Below are positions 46,271 through 56,442 of a DNA stretch of 64,000 nt, piece after piece (position 1 is the stretch's first letter; every line of letters begins with the position of its first letter). This stretch comes from Reichenbachiella versicolor. GTDB lineage: Bacteria > Bacteroidota > Bacteroidia > Cytophagales > Cyclobacteriaceae. A program made the position numbers and the translations under genes. The stretch spans positions 62,001-126,000 of the forward strand of contig NZ_QFZQ01000011.1 of assembly GCF_003171675.1 (NCBI RefSeq), written 5' to 3'. Below the pieces are notes generated by a model. It was not told the origin of the DNA, did no database searches, and was given only the letters and a program-made list of their open reading frames with translations.

Positions 46271-48458
46271 AGCTGCTATTATACTCTTCTTTATCCCATT
46301 AAGTATCTATGGGCAAAATATACCAATTGGCACTTGGCGAACACATTTCAATTACACTGAAACATTGCTAGTGGAGGAAACTACCAATAGCATATTTGCG
46401 GCAGCTTCGTCTGGCTTAACCTACTATTCTTCAGAAGATAAAAGCCTTAATAATATATCTAAAATTGATGGTCTCAGTGAGGTATCTGTAAGTGCATTAG
46501 CATTTGATGAACCAAATGAAAGGTTAGTAATAGGATATAATAATGGTAATATTGATATAATAGACGATAGGGGCATTGTAAATTCTAGGGTCATTCTTGA
46601 GAGTTCTGTAATTGAAGACAAAACCATACATCATATTTCATTTTATGAATCTTTGATTAATGTATCTACGAATTTTGGAGTTCTTCAAATTGAACCTGAA
46701 AATGATGAAGTCAAAGAAGCATTTAGAAATTTAGGTGATATTGGACAAAGCTTACAAGTCAGAAAATCTGTAGTAATAGGAACAGAAATATTCCTAGCAA
46801 CACCACAAGGAGTCATCTCAGCAGATTTTTCTTCTGGTAAGAACCTTTCAGACTTCAATAGCTGGGATCGATACGAGTCTTCAATAATAGATGACGTAGA
46901 CATATTATCCATTGCTTCATTTGATGATGGAATTATTGCTTGTAGTGCAACAGAACTTTTCTCTTATGGTTTCAACTCTTGGAAAAAAATCGATACCCCC
47001 GATTTACATCCAGAAGAAGAAATAACTCTACTTAGATCTGGATCTAATACTGTTTTAATATTAACATCAAATCGCGTATTTGAATTAAAAAGTAATTTAG
47101 AGTTATCGGTAATTAAAACTCCTACAGAAGATAGGCCTCAAGACATTCTCAGAGACAAAAATGGTCAAATTTGGTATGCTGATATTAGAAGTGGATTGAC
47201 ATTACTAGTAAATGAAGAACCTTCAAGATTTGTATTAAACGGACCTGGTGAAAATATCTCAAAACTCAACCAAGTCATTGACCAAACTATTGCTCTCCCT
47301 TCTATTATTTCAAATGCTCCTTTTAACAATAACAAAGGTTACAGTTCATTTACTAATGGAGTTTGGAAAACGAACTCACCTGAAACTATTAGTGGCTTAG
47401 AAAATATATCTCAAGTGTATAATGACGGAAATAGAGAGTGGATTGTATCTTTTGGGGGTGGTATTTTGGACTTCACAAATACAATACTATACGATGAAGA
47501 AAACAGTACATTAACATCAAACGTAGGCAATATTCTGACTAGTTATATTACTTCTGACAGCAACGGAAATATTTGGGTAACTGAACAAAATAATAATTCT
47601 CCGGTTCATCAATTAAATCAAGAAGGTATTTGGACAAAACATAACTTAAGTTCCACACTTTCAGATGTGACATCCATTAATAATGACTTTTATGATAATC
47701 TATGGATGAGTCTAAAAGGAAATGGTTTAATAGGGTATAATCCTGAAACAGGTTCAGAATTATTAGTTAATTCAACAAATTCCGAACTTCCCTCAAACCA
47801 AGTTAATGATATTGCATTTGGTACAGACGGTGCCATCTGGGTCGCTACAGACTTAGGAGTAGCATACTTTCCTTTTTCATTTGGTATTATTGAAAACCCC
47901 ACAGCACTTATCCTTCCGATTTTTGATGAAGGAATTCTTTTTGAAGAAAAAAAAGTGAATTCTATTGAAGTAGACTCTGGAAATAGAAAATGGATGGCTA
48001 CTACTACAGGTGCATGGCTTTTCTCTCCAAGTGTTGGAGAATTGATTCTAAAGTTTGATATAAATAATAGCCCTCTTCCTTCTAACAATGTATTGGATAT
48101 AAGTATAAACCCTATCTCTGGTGAAGTTTTCTTTTTGACTGATCAAGGTATAGTATCCTATAGATCTGAATCTGTACAGGGGTCTCAATCACATAAAAAT
48201 GTAAAAATCTTTCCTAATCCAGTCAGACCTGAATTTAGCGACTGGGTAGGAATACAAGGAGTTGCAAATGATGCAATCATAAAAATTACAACCGTCTCTG
48301 GTCGATTGGTCAGAGAAATCAATGCTGCAGGAGGTGGTGCTTCTTGGAACATCTCAGACTACAAGGATCGACGTGTGAATACTGGAGTTTATCTGGTTTT
48401 TAGCTCCAACTCTGATGGAAGTGAGACTTATGTGGGAAAAATAGCTGTTTTCAACTGA
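46260..48458 (+). CDS. porZ: Type IX secretion system outer-membrane protein PorZ
   Basis: 732 residues from the ATG at 46260, within tdk; the frame extends 26 codons upstream but the signal peptide ([14 protein letters not shown]) starts here. Two beta-propellers of the two-component-regulator-propeller type ([29 protein letters not shown]) fill about 25-640. The last 80 residues form a T9SS C-terminal-type domain ([33 protein letters not shown]). PorZ works at the cell surface with the T9SS attachment complex. Gene order tdk-porZ-recO is overlapped on both sides. Confidence 0.92.
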   Translation: MKNKAAIILFFIPLSIYGQNIPIGTWRTHFNYTETLLVEETTNSIFAAASSGLTYYSSEDKSLNNISKIDGLSEVSVSALAFDEPNERLVIGYNNGNIDIIDDRGIVNSRVILESSVIEDKTIHHISFYESLINVSTNFGVLQIEPENDEVKEAFRNLGDIGQSLQVRKSVVIGTEIFLATPQGVISADFSSGKNLSDFNSWDRYESSIIDDVDILSIASFDDGIIACSATELFSYGFNSWKKIDTPDLHPEEEITLLRSGSNTVLILTSNRVFELKSNLELSVIKTPTEDRPQDILRDKNGQIWYADIRSGLTLLVNEEPSRFVLNGPGENISKLNQVIDQTIALPSIISNAPFNNNKGYSSFTNGVWKTNSPETISGLENISQVYNDGNREWIVSFGGGILDFTNTILYDEENSTLTSNVGNILTSYITSDSNGNIWVTEQNNNSPVHQLNQEGIWTKHNLSSTLSDVTSINNDFYDNLWMSLKGNGLIGYNPETGSELLVNSTNSELPSNQVNDIAFGTDGAIWVATDLGVAYFPFSFGIIENPTALILPIFDEGILFEEKKVNSIEVDSGNRKWMATTTGAWLFSPSVGELILKFDINNSPLPSNNVLDISINPISGEVFFLTDQGIVSYRSESVQGSQSHKNVKIFPNPVRPEFSDWVGIQGVANDAIIKITTVSGRLVREINAAGGGASWNISDYKDRRVNTGVYLVFSSNSDGSETYVGKIAVFN

Positions 48459-49150
48459 TGCTTCACAAAACTCGAGGAATAGTTCTTAGCTATATCAAAT
48501 ACAAGGAGACTTCTATTATAGTAAAGATCTATACTGAAAAATTTGGTCTACAATCGTACTTAATAAACAGCATACGAAGCTCTAAATCTAAGAAAGGGTT
48601 GGCTCTGGTACAACCGCTTACTCTCCTAGAAATGGTAGTATATCAAAAAGCTGGAAATTCAAATGGACTTCAACGAATATCTGAGTACAAACCGGCGGTT
48701 CATTTCTCTTCTATTCCATTTGAAATCAATAAATCAAGTCTTGCATTATTCATATCTGAGCTTCTTAACGTTGTTTTGAAAGATGAGGAACATCATGGAG
48801 GCGTTTTCGAATTTCTATTTAGATTGATAATATTCCTTGATAATAAAACCTCTGGATACAATAATGTTCATATATTTTTAATGGTTCAGTTGACGCACTA
48901 TCTCGGTTTTGGCATTCATAATATTGAAGAATTAGAAAAACACATTATAGTGTCACAATTCGCTACAGACTATGAATCAATATATAAGTGTATAATGTCA
49001 CTCAATATTCTAGAAATTGGAGATCAATATAACATTGATAATGCTCTTCGAAGAGATGTCCTCAATTACATGATACAATATTATATTTTGCACATAGAAG
49101 GTTTTAAGCCTCTTAAATCACTAGATGTCCTTAGTCAAATTTTCAAATAG
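48458..49150 (+). CDS. recO: DNA repair protein RecO
   Basis: 230 residues. N-terminal OB-fold (LSYIKYKETSIIVKIYTEKF) and a C-terminal helical domain. Bacteroidota RecO often lacks the canonical zinc-binding cysteines; only few cysteines are seen here. Mediates RecA loading in RecFOR recombinational repair. The ATG shares one base with the porZ stop (TGATG). 138 bp before the next gene, with a weak hairpin between. Confidence 0.92.
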   Translation: MLHKTRGIVLSYIKYKETSIIVKIYTEKFGLQSYLINSIRSSKSKKGLALVQPLTLLEMVVYQKAGNSNGLQRISEYKPAVHFSSIPFEINKSSLALFISELLNVVLKDEEHHGGVFEFLFRLIIFLDNKTSGYNNVHIFLMVQLTHYLGFGIHNIEELEKHIIVSQFATDYESIYKCIMSLNILEIGDQYNIDNALRRDVLNYMIQYYILHIEGFKPLKSLDVLSQIFK

Positions 49151-49222
49151 ACATATTTTTAAATTAATACTAAGATCTTAAATTCGACCTAATGTTCCAC
49201 TTTGTCTATGATCTTTCACTAG

Positions 49223-49241
49223 AATGACAAGAGTCATTTTT
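49223..49241 (+). terminator. Weak candidate terminator after recO
   Basis: 6-bp inverted repeat AATGAC/GTCATT around a 4-nt loop, followed by TTT. Short and AT-rich; the only hairpin with a T tail in this gap. Confidence 0.25.
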
Positions 49242-49288
49242 ACTCAAAGATCTGCTTTACTATTTTAGATTTAAAATATCTCAATTAA

Positions 49289-50260
49289 ATGTCCGAACAA
49301 CTATTCGACGAAATTCCTTCACTAGACTTAGCCGATTTTAATGCCGGCTCAGAAACGACAAAAAGCAAATTTGTAAAAGATTTAGGTAATACTTATCAAA
49401 ATATCGGCTTTGTAGCAATCAAAAACCATGGCCTCTCAGATGAGTTGGTCAGGCAACTTTACGAAACGATCGAAGAGTTTTTCAAACTTCCTGAATCAAT
49501 AAAAACCAAATATGAAAAGCCTGAACTATTTGGACAGCGTGGCTATATTGGCAAAGGCAAAGAACATGCAAAAGGCAGAACTACTGGAGACCTTAAAGAG
49601 TTTTATCATATTGGACAATTTGTAGAAGGCAATGATTCTTTAGCTAACAAATACCCTCATAACATTTGGCCTGAAGAAATCAAAAAATTTGAAGCAATTA
49701 CTCGAGAAACTTATCAAACGCTTGAAAAAACTGGCAAAACAATGCTGCAAGCTATTGCTTTATACTTAGAACTTCCCGAAAATTATTTTGAGAATAAAGT
49801 TCATAATGGGAATAGCATCTTACGCCCTATTCACTATTTCCCAATAGATGATCCAGACAGTGTCCCTTCTGATGCTGTAAGAGCTGCTGAACATGGAGAT
49901 ATTAATTTAATAACATTACTGATGGGGGCCAGTGCGGATGGCTTACAAGTCCTTCGGCGTGATGGCAAATGGATTCCTATAACGGCTCTTCCAGATCAGA
50001 TAGTGGTCAATGTAGGAGACATGCTTGCAAGACTCACCAATGATAAACTTAAATCTACTATCCATAGAGTAGTCAACCCCCCTAAAGAACTAATGTCCAC
50101 GTCAAGATATTCTATTCCTTTTTTCATGCACCCACGTGCTGATATGGATTTGACATGCTTGAAGAATTGTATAAATAAAAACTACCCTAAGCTGTATGAA
50201 GACATGACTGCTGGTGAGTTTCTACATCAACGACTAGCTGAAATTGGATTAATAAAGTAA
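49289..50260 (+). CDS. 2-oxoglutarate/Fe(II) oxygenase, isopenicillin-N-synthase-like
   Basis: 323 residues. N-terminal DIOX_N part (about 5-110) and C-terminal jelly roll with the 2-His-1-carboxylate facial triad: HGD in AAEHGDINLI (about 211-213) and His in KSTIHRVVNP (about 263), followed by the 2OG-binding Arg in STSRYSIPFF. No NRPS or beta-lactam genes are near, so an amino-acid or small-molecule oxidation is more likely than antibiotic synthesis. It lies alone, 121 bp before chrA. Confidence 0.9.
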   Translation: MSEQLFDEIPSLDLADFNAGSETTKSKFVKDLGNTYQNIGFVAIKNHGLSDELVRQLYETIEEFFKLPESIKTKYEKPELFGQRGYIGKGKEHAKGRTTGDLKEFYHIGQFVEGNDSLANKYPHNIWPEEIKKFEAITRETYQTLEKTGKTMLQAIALYLELPENYFENKVHNGNSILRPIHYFPIDDPDSVPSDAVRAAEHGDINLITLLMGASADGLQVLRRDGKWIPITALPDQIVVNVGDMLARLTNDKLKSTIHRVVNPPKELMSTSRYSIPFFMHPRADMDLTCLKNCINKNYPKLYEDMTAGEFLHQRLAEIGLIK

Positions 50261-50381
50261 TATTTATCTCACCGAGCCAAGGGGCAGGAAATCAAACCCA
50301 ATGAGCTATTGCCCTGCGATTAAAATCAGGTAATTAAAATTGGTTTTTCCATCTGAATTATAAATAGAAACTTATGAACAG

Positions 50382-51560
50382 ATGAAAGTAAAGAAGGTTA
50401 GATACATCATTTTTCTCAAGGATGTCTTGATTCTAGCAATATCTGCTTTTGGTGGACCACAAGCACATATCGCAATGATGCTGGATCGTATGGTCGAAAA
50501 GCGTGGATATATCGATGAAAAAGGACTACTTGAACTTCATGCCTTATGTCAGTTTCTTCCAGGTCCAACCTCTACTCAAACATTGACTGCCATAGGTTTC
50601 AAGGTAGGTGGTCCCAATTTAGCTTATTTAACATTATTGATATGGATTCTCCCCGCCTTTCTAGTGATGTCTACGGCTGGAGTAATGGTCTCATTACTTA
50701 AAGAGCAAGATATATCACTTGAATTCACAAGATTCATTCAACCAATGGCAGTAGGTATAGTAGCTTACTCTGCCTATCGCATCATCAAGAAAGTAGTCAA
50801 AACTCGAATAGCATTGATTATTATGTTACTTTCTTCAATAGCTAGTTTTTTCTTTAAAACCCCATATGTATTCCCTATTATCATTTTAATAGCAGGGTGT
50901 ATTACCGCGATCGATTATAAACGACATGAAAGGGAAGAAAAAAATAAAATCGACATCCAATGGTCTAATTTTTTCCTCTGGGCGGGTGTGTTAGTTTTTG
51001 CAGCCTTATTAGGAACTGTTACTGAATGGAAAGGCATCAGACTCTTCGAAAATTTTTATCGGATCGGCTCATTAATTTTTGGCGGAGGTCAAGTATTAAT
51101 TCCTTTCATGTATACAGAATTTGTAGAATTCAAAGAATACCTTTCCTCAGAAGAATTCTTATCAGGACTCGGACTAGTACAGGCTGTTCCAGGGCCGGTT
51201 TTTTCCATCACAGCCTTTGTTGGCTCAATATCCATGAAAGATTACGGAATTACTGGACAATACCTAGGTAGTTTTTTATCTGCTGTAGGAGTATTCTTAC
51301 CAGGTGCCTTTTTAATTTTCTTCGTTATTCGTTTCTGGGATGAGCTAAAGAAATTCAGAATAGTAAAAGCATCACTTGACGGGGTAAATGCAGGAAGCGC
51401 GGGTATGGTTCTAACGGCAGCTGTTTTACTTGCTATTCCTTCAGGATCTAATTATTTGGACTACTTCATCATGATCTCCACTTTTGGTCTATTGATGTGG
51501 GGTAAGGTTCCTACTCCCTTTATTATCTTAGGCGGTCTAGCACTAGGTTTCATTCTATAA
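50382..51560 (+). CDS. chrA: CHR-family chromate transporter
   Basis: 392 residues, about ten membrane segments built from two repeated CHR halves. Half one carries FGGPQAHIAMM and CQFLPGPTSTQ; half two carries FGGGQVLIPFM and GLVQAVPGPVFS. CHR proteins export chromate in proton-coupled fashion; sulphate or other anions are alternative substrates. It precedes an aldo/keto reductase by 9 bp, so the two are likely co-transcribed. Confidence 0.9.
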   Translation: MKVKKVRYIIFLKDVLILAISAFGGPQAHIAMMLDRMVEKRGYIDEKGLLELHALCQFLPGPTSTQTLTAIGFKVGGPNLAYLTLLIWILPAFLVMSTAGVMVSLLKEQDISLEFTRFIQPMAVGIVAYSAYRIIKKVVKTRIALIIMLLSSIASFFFKTPYVFPIIILIAGCITAIDYKRHEREEKNKIDIQWSNFFLWAGVLVFAALLGTVTEWKGIRLFENFYRIGSLIFGGGQVLIPFMYTEFVEFKEYLSSEEFLSGLGLVQAVPGPVFSITAFVGSISMKDYGITGQYLGSFLSAVGVFLPGAFLIFFVIRFWDELKKFRIVKASLDGVNAGSAGMVLTAAVLLAIPSGSNYLDYFIMISTFGLLMWGKVPTPFIILGGLALGFIL

Positions 51561-51569
51561 CTATTCCGT

Positions 51570-52529
51570 ATGAAAACGATCAAACAAATTGGGCTGGGTA
51601 CTGCTATGATCGGCCGTCCACATTATATCAATATACGTCAAGAATCACCTGAAGCGTTTAATATTGAAGATTTTAAAACCAATGCCTTTCAAGTACTAGA
51701 TAAGGCATATGAAAGAGGAATTAGATATTTTGATACTGCTCCTGGCTACGGAATAGCAGAAGACTTTATGCTTGAATGGTTAGATAGAAAAAATGACGCA
51801 TCTATAGAAATAGCTACAAAATGGGGCTATACCTATACTGCTAACTTCGATCTTAACGCCTCAAAACATGAAGTAAAAGAGCATTCAATAGATAAACTCA
51901 ACGAACAATGGGAAAAATCAAAAAGCTTCCTACCCTATCTCTCCACGTATCAAATACACTCTGCGACTTTCGAATCTGGAGTATTAAAAAATGATTCAGT
52001 ATTGAATCGACTGGCCGAACTTCGTGAAAAACATAACTTGAAAATTGGTATCACGGTATCAGGTGATCAGCAAAAAGAAATTTTGGAGGATGCTTTATTA
52101 ATAATAAGAGACGGTCAGCAGCTTTTTGAAGTCTATCAAGTTACATATAACATTCTTGAAACTAGTCTTAGACACATTATTGATTCCCTCAATCAAAGCT
52201 CTTACCGTATAGTGATAAAGGAATCTTTAGCTAATGGACGACTTCTTCCGAACAAATCATTTCCTAAATATCTTCTTTTATATGAATTGCTGGAGAATCT
52301 CGCTGAGAAGTATGATGTAGGAATAGATGCTATTGCTATGCGATATTGTATCGATACTCTCAATCATCCATATTCAGTGCTTAGTGGAGCAGCTATATCC
52401 AATCATTTATTAGAAAACCTAAGCGCTCTTCGTTTTAATCTACTTGATTCAGAAATTGAAAAACTCAAGCAGTTCTCTATTGTAAGAAAGGAATACTGGA
52501 ACGAGCGAAAAGAAATGGTATGGAACTAA
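51570..52529 (+). CDS. Aldo/keto reductase
   Basis: 319 residues. TIM-barrel AKR with the opening IGLGTAMIGRP, the catalytic Asp-Tyr region (TAPGYGIAEDFMLEWL) and Lys in EIATKWGYTY; a His lies in YQIHSATF. NADPH-dependent reduction of carbonyls; substrate unknown. Second gene after chrA; the pairing might link to redox stress by chromate (inference). A hairpin follows the stop. Confidence 0.88.
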   Translation: MKTIKQIGLGTAMIGRPHYINIRQESPEAFNIEDFKTNAFQVLDKAYERGIRYFDTAPGYGIAEDFMLEWLDRKNDASIEIATKWGYTYTANFDLNASKHEVKEHSIDKLNEQWEKSKSFLPYLSTYQIHSATFESGVLKNDSVLNRLAELREKHNLKIGITVSGDQQKEILEDALLIIRDGQQLFEVYQVTYNILETSLRHIIDSLNQSSYRIVIKESLANGRLLPNKSFPKYLLLYELLENLAEKYDVGIDAIAMRYCIDTLNHPYSVLSGAAISNHLLENLSALRFNLLDSEIEKLKQFSIVRKEYWNERKEMVWN

Positions 52530-52530
52530 A

Positions 52531-52553
52531 AAGCCTCCATTAAAGGGAGGCTT
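52531..52553. terminator. Bidirectional terminator between AKR and skp genes
   Basis: AAGCCTCC / GGAGGCTT, 7-nt loop, 1 bp after the AKR stop. The better T run (TTTTT) is on the minus strand, so it serves the bamA-skp unit, while also ending the plus-strand transcript. Confidence 0.75.
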
Positions 52554-52577
52554 ATAAATATTATTTCTTACTTCTAA

Positions 52578-53105
52578 TCACTTAGCAGGAGGAGTTATTC
52601 CTAATTTTTTGAAAATCAAATTTGACACGTCATATTCTTCTTTAGCATCTAAAAGTATATCTACACCTGGTACGCCAGTACTAAAGATAAAGTCATAATT
52701 GCTTTCTGCTCTTACAGCCTTAATAGCAGTACTAATCTTTTCAAATAAAGGTGAATACAATTCACTTTGTTTCTTTTGAAGCGATCCCTGAGCTTCACGC
52801 TGAAAAGATTCCAATCTCTGTTGTAAACTTTGAAGTTCAGCTTCTTTATCTGCCCTCATTATTTCAGTCATAGTTTGAGCACCAGCTTGATACTCTTGAA
52901 GCTTAGTCTGAAATTCAGATCCTTTAGCCTTGAGTTGGTTTTGTAGCTGTGTCTCATAAGCTTTATACTCGGAGTCCACTTGCTTAGCTTCTGGCATTTG
53001 GCTTAATACATACTCTACATTTGTATAACCTATTTTCATTTGCGCAGAAGCACCAAAAGAAATCAATGCAGTAGCTGCTAAGGCTATTATAGATTTGATT
53101 CTCAT
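52578..53105 (-). CDS. OmpH/Skp-family periplasmic chaperone, second copy
   Basis: 175 residues with a signal peptide (MRIKSIIALAATALISFGASAQ). OmpH/Skp fold: MKIGYTNVEYVLSQMPEAKQ followed by a long coiled coil (about 45-115, glutamine-rich) and a short beta end. Binds unfolded outer-membrane proteins on the way to BamA. Tandem with the next gene, 13 bp apart; the coiled-coil arms differ enough that they may form separate trimers or a mixed one. Confidence 0.92.
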   Translation of the reverse strand: MRIKSIIALAATALISFGASAQMKIGYTNVEYVLSQMPEAKQVDSEYKAYETQLQNQLKAKGSEFQTKLQEYQAGAQTMTEIMRADKEAELQSLQQRLESFQREAQGSLQKKQSELYSPLFEKISTAIKAVRAESNYDFIFSTGVPGVDILLDAKEEYDVSNLIFKKLGITPPAK

Positions 53106-53118
53106 AATTATTTCCTAA

Positions 53119-53667
53119 TTAGTTATTACTTATTACATCGTTTTTATCACCAAGTCCTAGTTCTTCCAATACATAGTCCGTATAGTCATGTACAGGATCG
53201 GTGTATATCATTACCAAGTCACCCGACTTGTCAAATACAATTTGAAGACGCTGGCTTTTAGCAACTTTTTCTACTGCTTCAAAAACCTTATCTTGAACTG
53301 GTTTTATTACCTCTTGTTTCTTCAAAAAGAACAAACCCTCATATCCAAAAACTTTGTTTTGATAAGCTTTTACTTCATCCCAACGTTCTTGAATTTCCTT
53401 GTATCTGTCATCCTTCATTTCTTTGGTCAGCAAAACCTCTTCCGCCTGATAAGAGGCTTCTAGTTCTTCTACCTCTTGATACATTGCTTGGATTTCTTGC
53501 TGCCATTTTGATGACAGTTTATCTATTTCCGATTTTGCTTCACCGTATTCTGGCATTTGCTGAAGTACATACCCTGTATCAACATACCCAAATTTTTGCG
53601 CATAGGAATTGACTCCTGATAAAAGGAGTATTACAAAAACAAGGCCATATATTTTTAGATGATTCAT
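53119..53667 (-). CDS. OmpH/Skp-family periplasmic chaperone, first copy
   Basis: 182 residues with signal peptide (LVFVILLLSGVNSYA). QKFGYVDTGYVLQQMPEYGE is the OmpH start; a charged coiled coil (about 45-110) follows, then VFEAVEKVAKSQRLQIVFDK. Serves outer-membrane protein delivery. It lies 65 bp after bamA, same strand, so the chaperones and the acceptor are in one unit. Both copies share the 'GY..VLQQMPE' opening but little else. Confidence 0.92.
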   Translation of the reverse strand: MNHLKIYGLVFVILLLSGVNSYAQKFGYVDTGYVLQQMPEYGEAKSEIDKLSSKWQQEIQAMYQEVEELEASYQAEEVLLTKEMKDDRYKEIQERWDEVKAYQNKVFGYEGLFFLKKQEVIKPVQDKVFEAVEKVAKSQRLQIVFDKSGDLVMIYTDPVHDYTDYVLEELGLGDKNDVISNN

Positions 53668-53732
53668 CTATTGATCAAAAGACCGTCAAAAATAGTCGTT
53701 TGTATGTTTTTTAAAAGCTTAAGTCTCAATAA

Positions 53733-56417
53733 TTATCTAAGTGTTTGACCAATTGAGAAGTGAATTTGCCCTCCACTTGCTGGCTGATTCGGAGTATACT
53801 CTCCAGCCACAGGCTGCGGATCATAGCCATACCCCCAATCAATTCCTAACAAACCAAATGCTGGCATAAAAATTCTAACTCCAAAACCACTTGATCTATA
53901 CATTTGATTTGGATTATAATCGGAGAAATTCAACCAGTTATTTCCAGCCTCAGAGAATGCTAATACATAAATTGTTGCTGAAGGATTTAATGATACTGGA
54001 TATCTTAATTCCATTGTGAATTTATTATACAAAGTTCCACCACGTATATTCCGTTCCCTGTCTATAGGAGTGATAGAATTATTCTCATAACCTCTAAGAC
54101 CTATAATGTCCGTACCTAATAAAAAGCTAGTCCCAGTCAATCCATCACCACCAACTTGGAATCTTTCAAAAGGACCGACACCAATTGAAGGTTTATAAGA
54201 TCCTAAATAACCAAAATGAGCACGAGTTTCCAAAACTAAATCTCCAGCTATCTGCATATAATATTTAGCATCAAACATCCATTTATGATATTCTACCCAT
54301 TTATATCTATCAGCATTATCTGCCGTAGAATAATCAATGTCATTAAATGTTGAATACGGAGGCGTAAGAGCCAGACTTAGCGATACTGAAGACCCGGTCC
54401 TTGGATACATTGGATTATCTACGCTATTTCTAGCAAGTGTTGTATTGAAAGATATATTATTAGCGATTCCAGTATCAAAACCTAACTGGTTTCCAAAATA
54501 CTCGTCAAGTGCATACCTGAGGTAACTTACAGAATTACTTAATGTAAAGTAATCATCTGGCCATTGTATTCTTCTACCCAAACTAACTGTAACACCTTGC
54601 ACTTGGAGCGAACCCGTAAAACTTCTGAAATTTCTCCCTGACGGATTAAACCTTTGAATAGAATAATTATAACTAACACCAAAAGATTGAGGTTTTCTAC
54701 CTCCTAACCAAGGTTCAGAGAAACTAACTGAATAACTCTGATATTGAGTACCGTTTGCTTGTGCTCTCAATGATAATTTCTGACCATCCCCTACTGGAAG
54801 TGGCTTCCATTTATCAAAATGAGTTAAATTTTTAAGTGAGAAGTTGTTGAACGTTAGACCAAGAGTACCAACAAAACCAAAGTTTCCTCCCCATCCTCCT
54901 GATAATTCAATTTGATCACTAGGTCTTTCTACTAGCTTCCATTCAATATCTACAGTCTCGTCCGCCGGATTTGGAAGAGGATTTGGTACAACCTGTTCTG
55001 GGTCAAAATATCCCAATTGAGAAAGTTCTCTTTGAGTTCTTATTAATTCAGATCTATTAAATTTTTGACCCGGGAGGGTTCTGATCTCACGCATGATCAC
55101 ATGATCATATGTTCTATCGTTACCAGTAGCATAAACTTTTTTAATTGTAGCTTGAGCACCTTCGTAAATCCTCATTTCTACGTCAATAGAATCCCCTTCT
55201 ACCATTACCTCAACAGGAGTAACACTAAAAAACAAATACCCATTATCCATATAAAGAGAACTTATATCAGGTCCATTAGGATTAAAGTTTAATCTCTTAT
55301 CTAAAGACTCCATATCATATACATCTCCTTTCTCAACAGATAAAATGCGATCAAGAGTAGCATCGTCATGAATATAATTACCTACCCAATAGACATTTCT
55401 GAAGTAGTATTTTTTTCCGGGATCCACTCGGATATCAATATCTAAAGACTTAAAATCAATGTTTACTATTGTGTCTTCCACGATCTTAGCGTCACGGTAA
55501 CCTTTAGAATGATAAAAAGCTATCAAACTCTCCTTATCTTCTTCATATTTTTCTTTTACAAACTTGTTGGACTTAAAGACATTTAACTTGATATTTTCTT
55601 GAATTATCCCATAGAATGTATCCGTCCATGTAGTACTGTCTTGTTTAAGTTTTTTCTTTTCAGTACCTGACTTAAAAGCATTGAGAACTATTCCTCCAAT
55701 CGCACTTGGTACTTTGATTCTTGGCCGTTCACCAGAGTTTTTCATTTTGCTCTTAAGCTTTGAATCACTGAACTCAGTATTTCCGACAAAATTGACATTT
55801 CTAATTTTTACTTTATTTTTCTTATCAACTTTGATTTCCATTATGATACTATTTCTTAACGAAGAATCTTGACGGTAATCCATCTGTACTTCGGTATTAA
55901 GAAACCCCTTTTCAAAGAAATAACTTTTGACCTGAAGCTCGGTATTCTTAACCATTGCATTAGTCATCACACGACCTCTTATCAACTCTATATCTTCTTT
56001 GAGATCCGATTCTTGAGACTTTGAAATACCACTAAACTCAAAACGACTAAGACGTGGCCTTTCCTGAAGAGCTATTGTTAAATAAATACTTTCTCCCTCT
56101 ACCTTATTAGCTAAAATTTCAATATTACCTATAAGCCCTTGCTTCCAAAGCTTCTTTAAAGCGTTAGAAATTTCATCACCTGGGACTTTAATTTTATCAC
56201 CTACTTTGAGACCTGATATGGACTTAAGTGCCACAGCATCCAAAAATTCAGCACCTTCAACGTCTATTTGAGCAATAGTATATTCCTTAGGACTAGAATA
56301 GCTCAATGAAATATTCGCATTTCCAGATGATCTCCGGCTAGGCATATTGTATCTAATTTGAGCTAACAAAGATTGAGCTAGCAAAAGAAATACAATTAGT
56401 ACTTTAAATTTTATCAT
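53733..56417 (-). CDS. bamA: Outer-membrane protein assembly factor BamA
   Basis: 894 residues, longer than the about 810 of E. coli. Signal peptide, then five POTRA-type modules (residues about 50-470) with a roughly 60-residue lysine-rich insertion (about 235-300: EKKKLKQDSTTWTDTF) in the middle POTRA, as in other Bacteroidota. The 16-strand barrel occupies about 480-894, with the conserved LRGYENN turn. It ends GQTLR, not the usual aromatic. Inserts outer-membrane proteins. Follows uppS, precedes two skp genes. Confidence 0.95.
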   Translation of the reverse strand: MIKFKVLIVFLLLAQSLLAQIRYNMPSRRSSGNANISLSYSSPKEYTIAQIDVEGAEFLDAVALKSISGLKVGDKIKVPGDEISNALKKLWKQGLIGNIEILANKVEGESIYLTIALQERPRLSRFEFSGISKSQESDLKEDIELIRGRVMTNAMVKNTELQVKSYFFEKGFLNTEVQMDYRQDSSLRNSIIMEIKVDKKNKVKIRNVNFVGNTEFSDSKLKSKMKNSGERPRIKVPSAIGGIVLNAFKSGTEKKKLKQDSTTWTDTFYGIIQENIKLNVFKSNKFVKEKYEEDKESLIAFYHSKGYRDAKIVEDTIVNIDFKSLDIDIRVDPGKKYYFRNVYWVGNYIHDDATLDRILSVEKGDVYDMESLDKRLNFNPNGPDISSLYMDNGYLFFSVTPVEVMVEGDSIDVEMRIYEGAQATIKKVYATGNDRTYDHVIMREIRTLPGQKFNRSELIRTQRELSQLGYFDPEQVVPNPLPNPADETVDIEWKLVERPSDQIELSGGWGGNFGFVGTLGLTFNNFSLKNLTHFDKWKPLPVGDGQKLSLRAQANGTQYQSYSVSFSEPWLGGRKPQSFGVSYNYSIQRFNPSGRNFRSFTGSLQVQGVTVSLGRRIQWPDDYFTLSNSVSYLRYALDEYFGNQLGFDTGIANNISFNTTLARNSVDNPMYPRTGSSVSLSLALTPPYSTFNDIDYSTADNADRYKWVEYHKWMFDAKYYMQIAGDLVLETRAHFGYLGSYKPSIGVGPFERFQVGGDGLTGTSFLLGTDIIGLRGYENNSITPIDRERNIRGGTLYNKFTMELRYPVSLNPSATIYVLAFSEAGNNWLNFSDYNPNQMYRSSGFGVRIFMPAFGLLGIDWGYGYDPQPVAGEYTPNQPASGGQIHFSIGQTLR

Positions 56418-56442
56418 GATGTGATTCCTTCTCGTCTTCCCT

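Noticed and set aside
49289-50260. Beta-lactam biosynthesis cluster.
   Set aside because: Isopenicillin-N-synthase-like folds are common; no NRPS, epimerase or expandase genes around.
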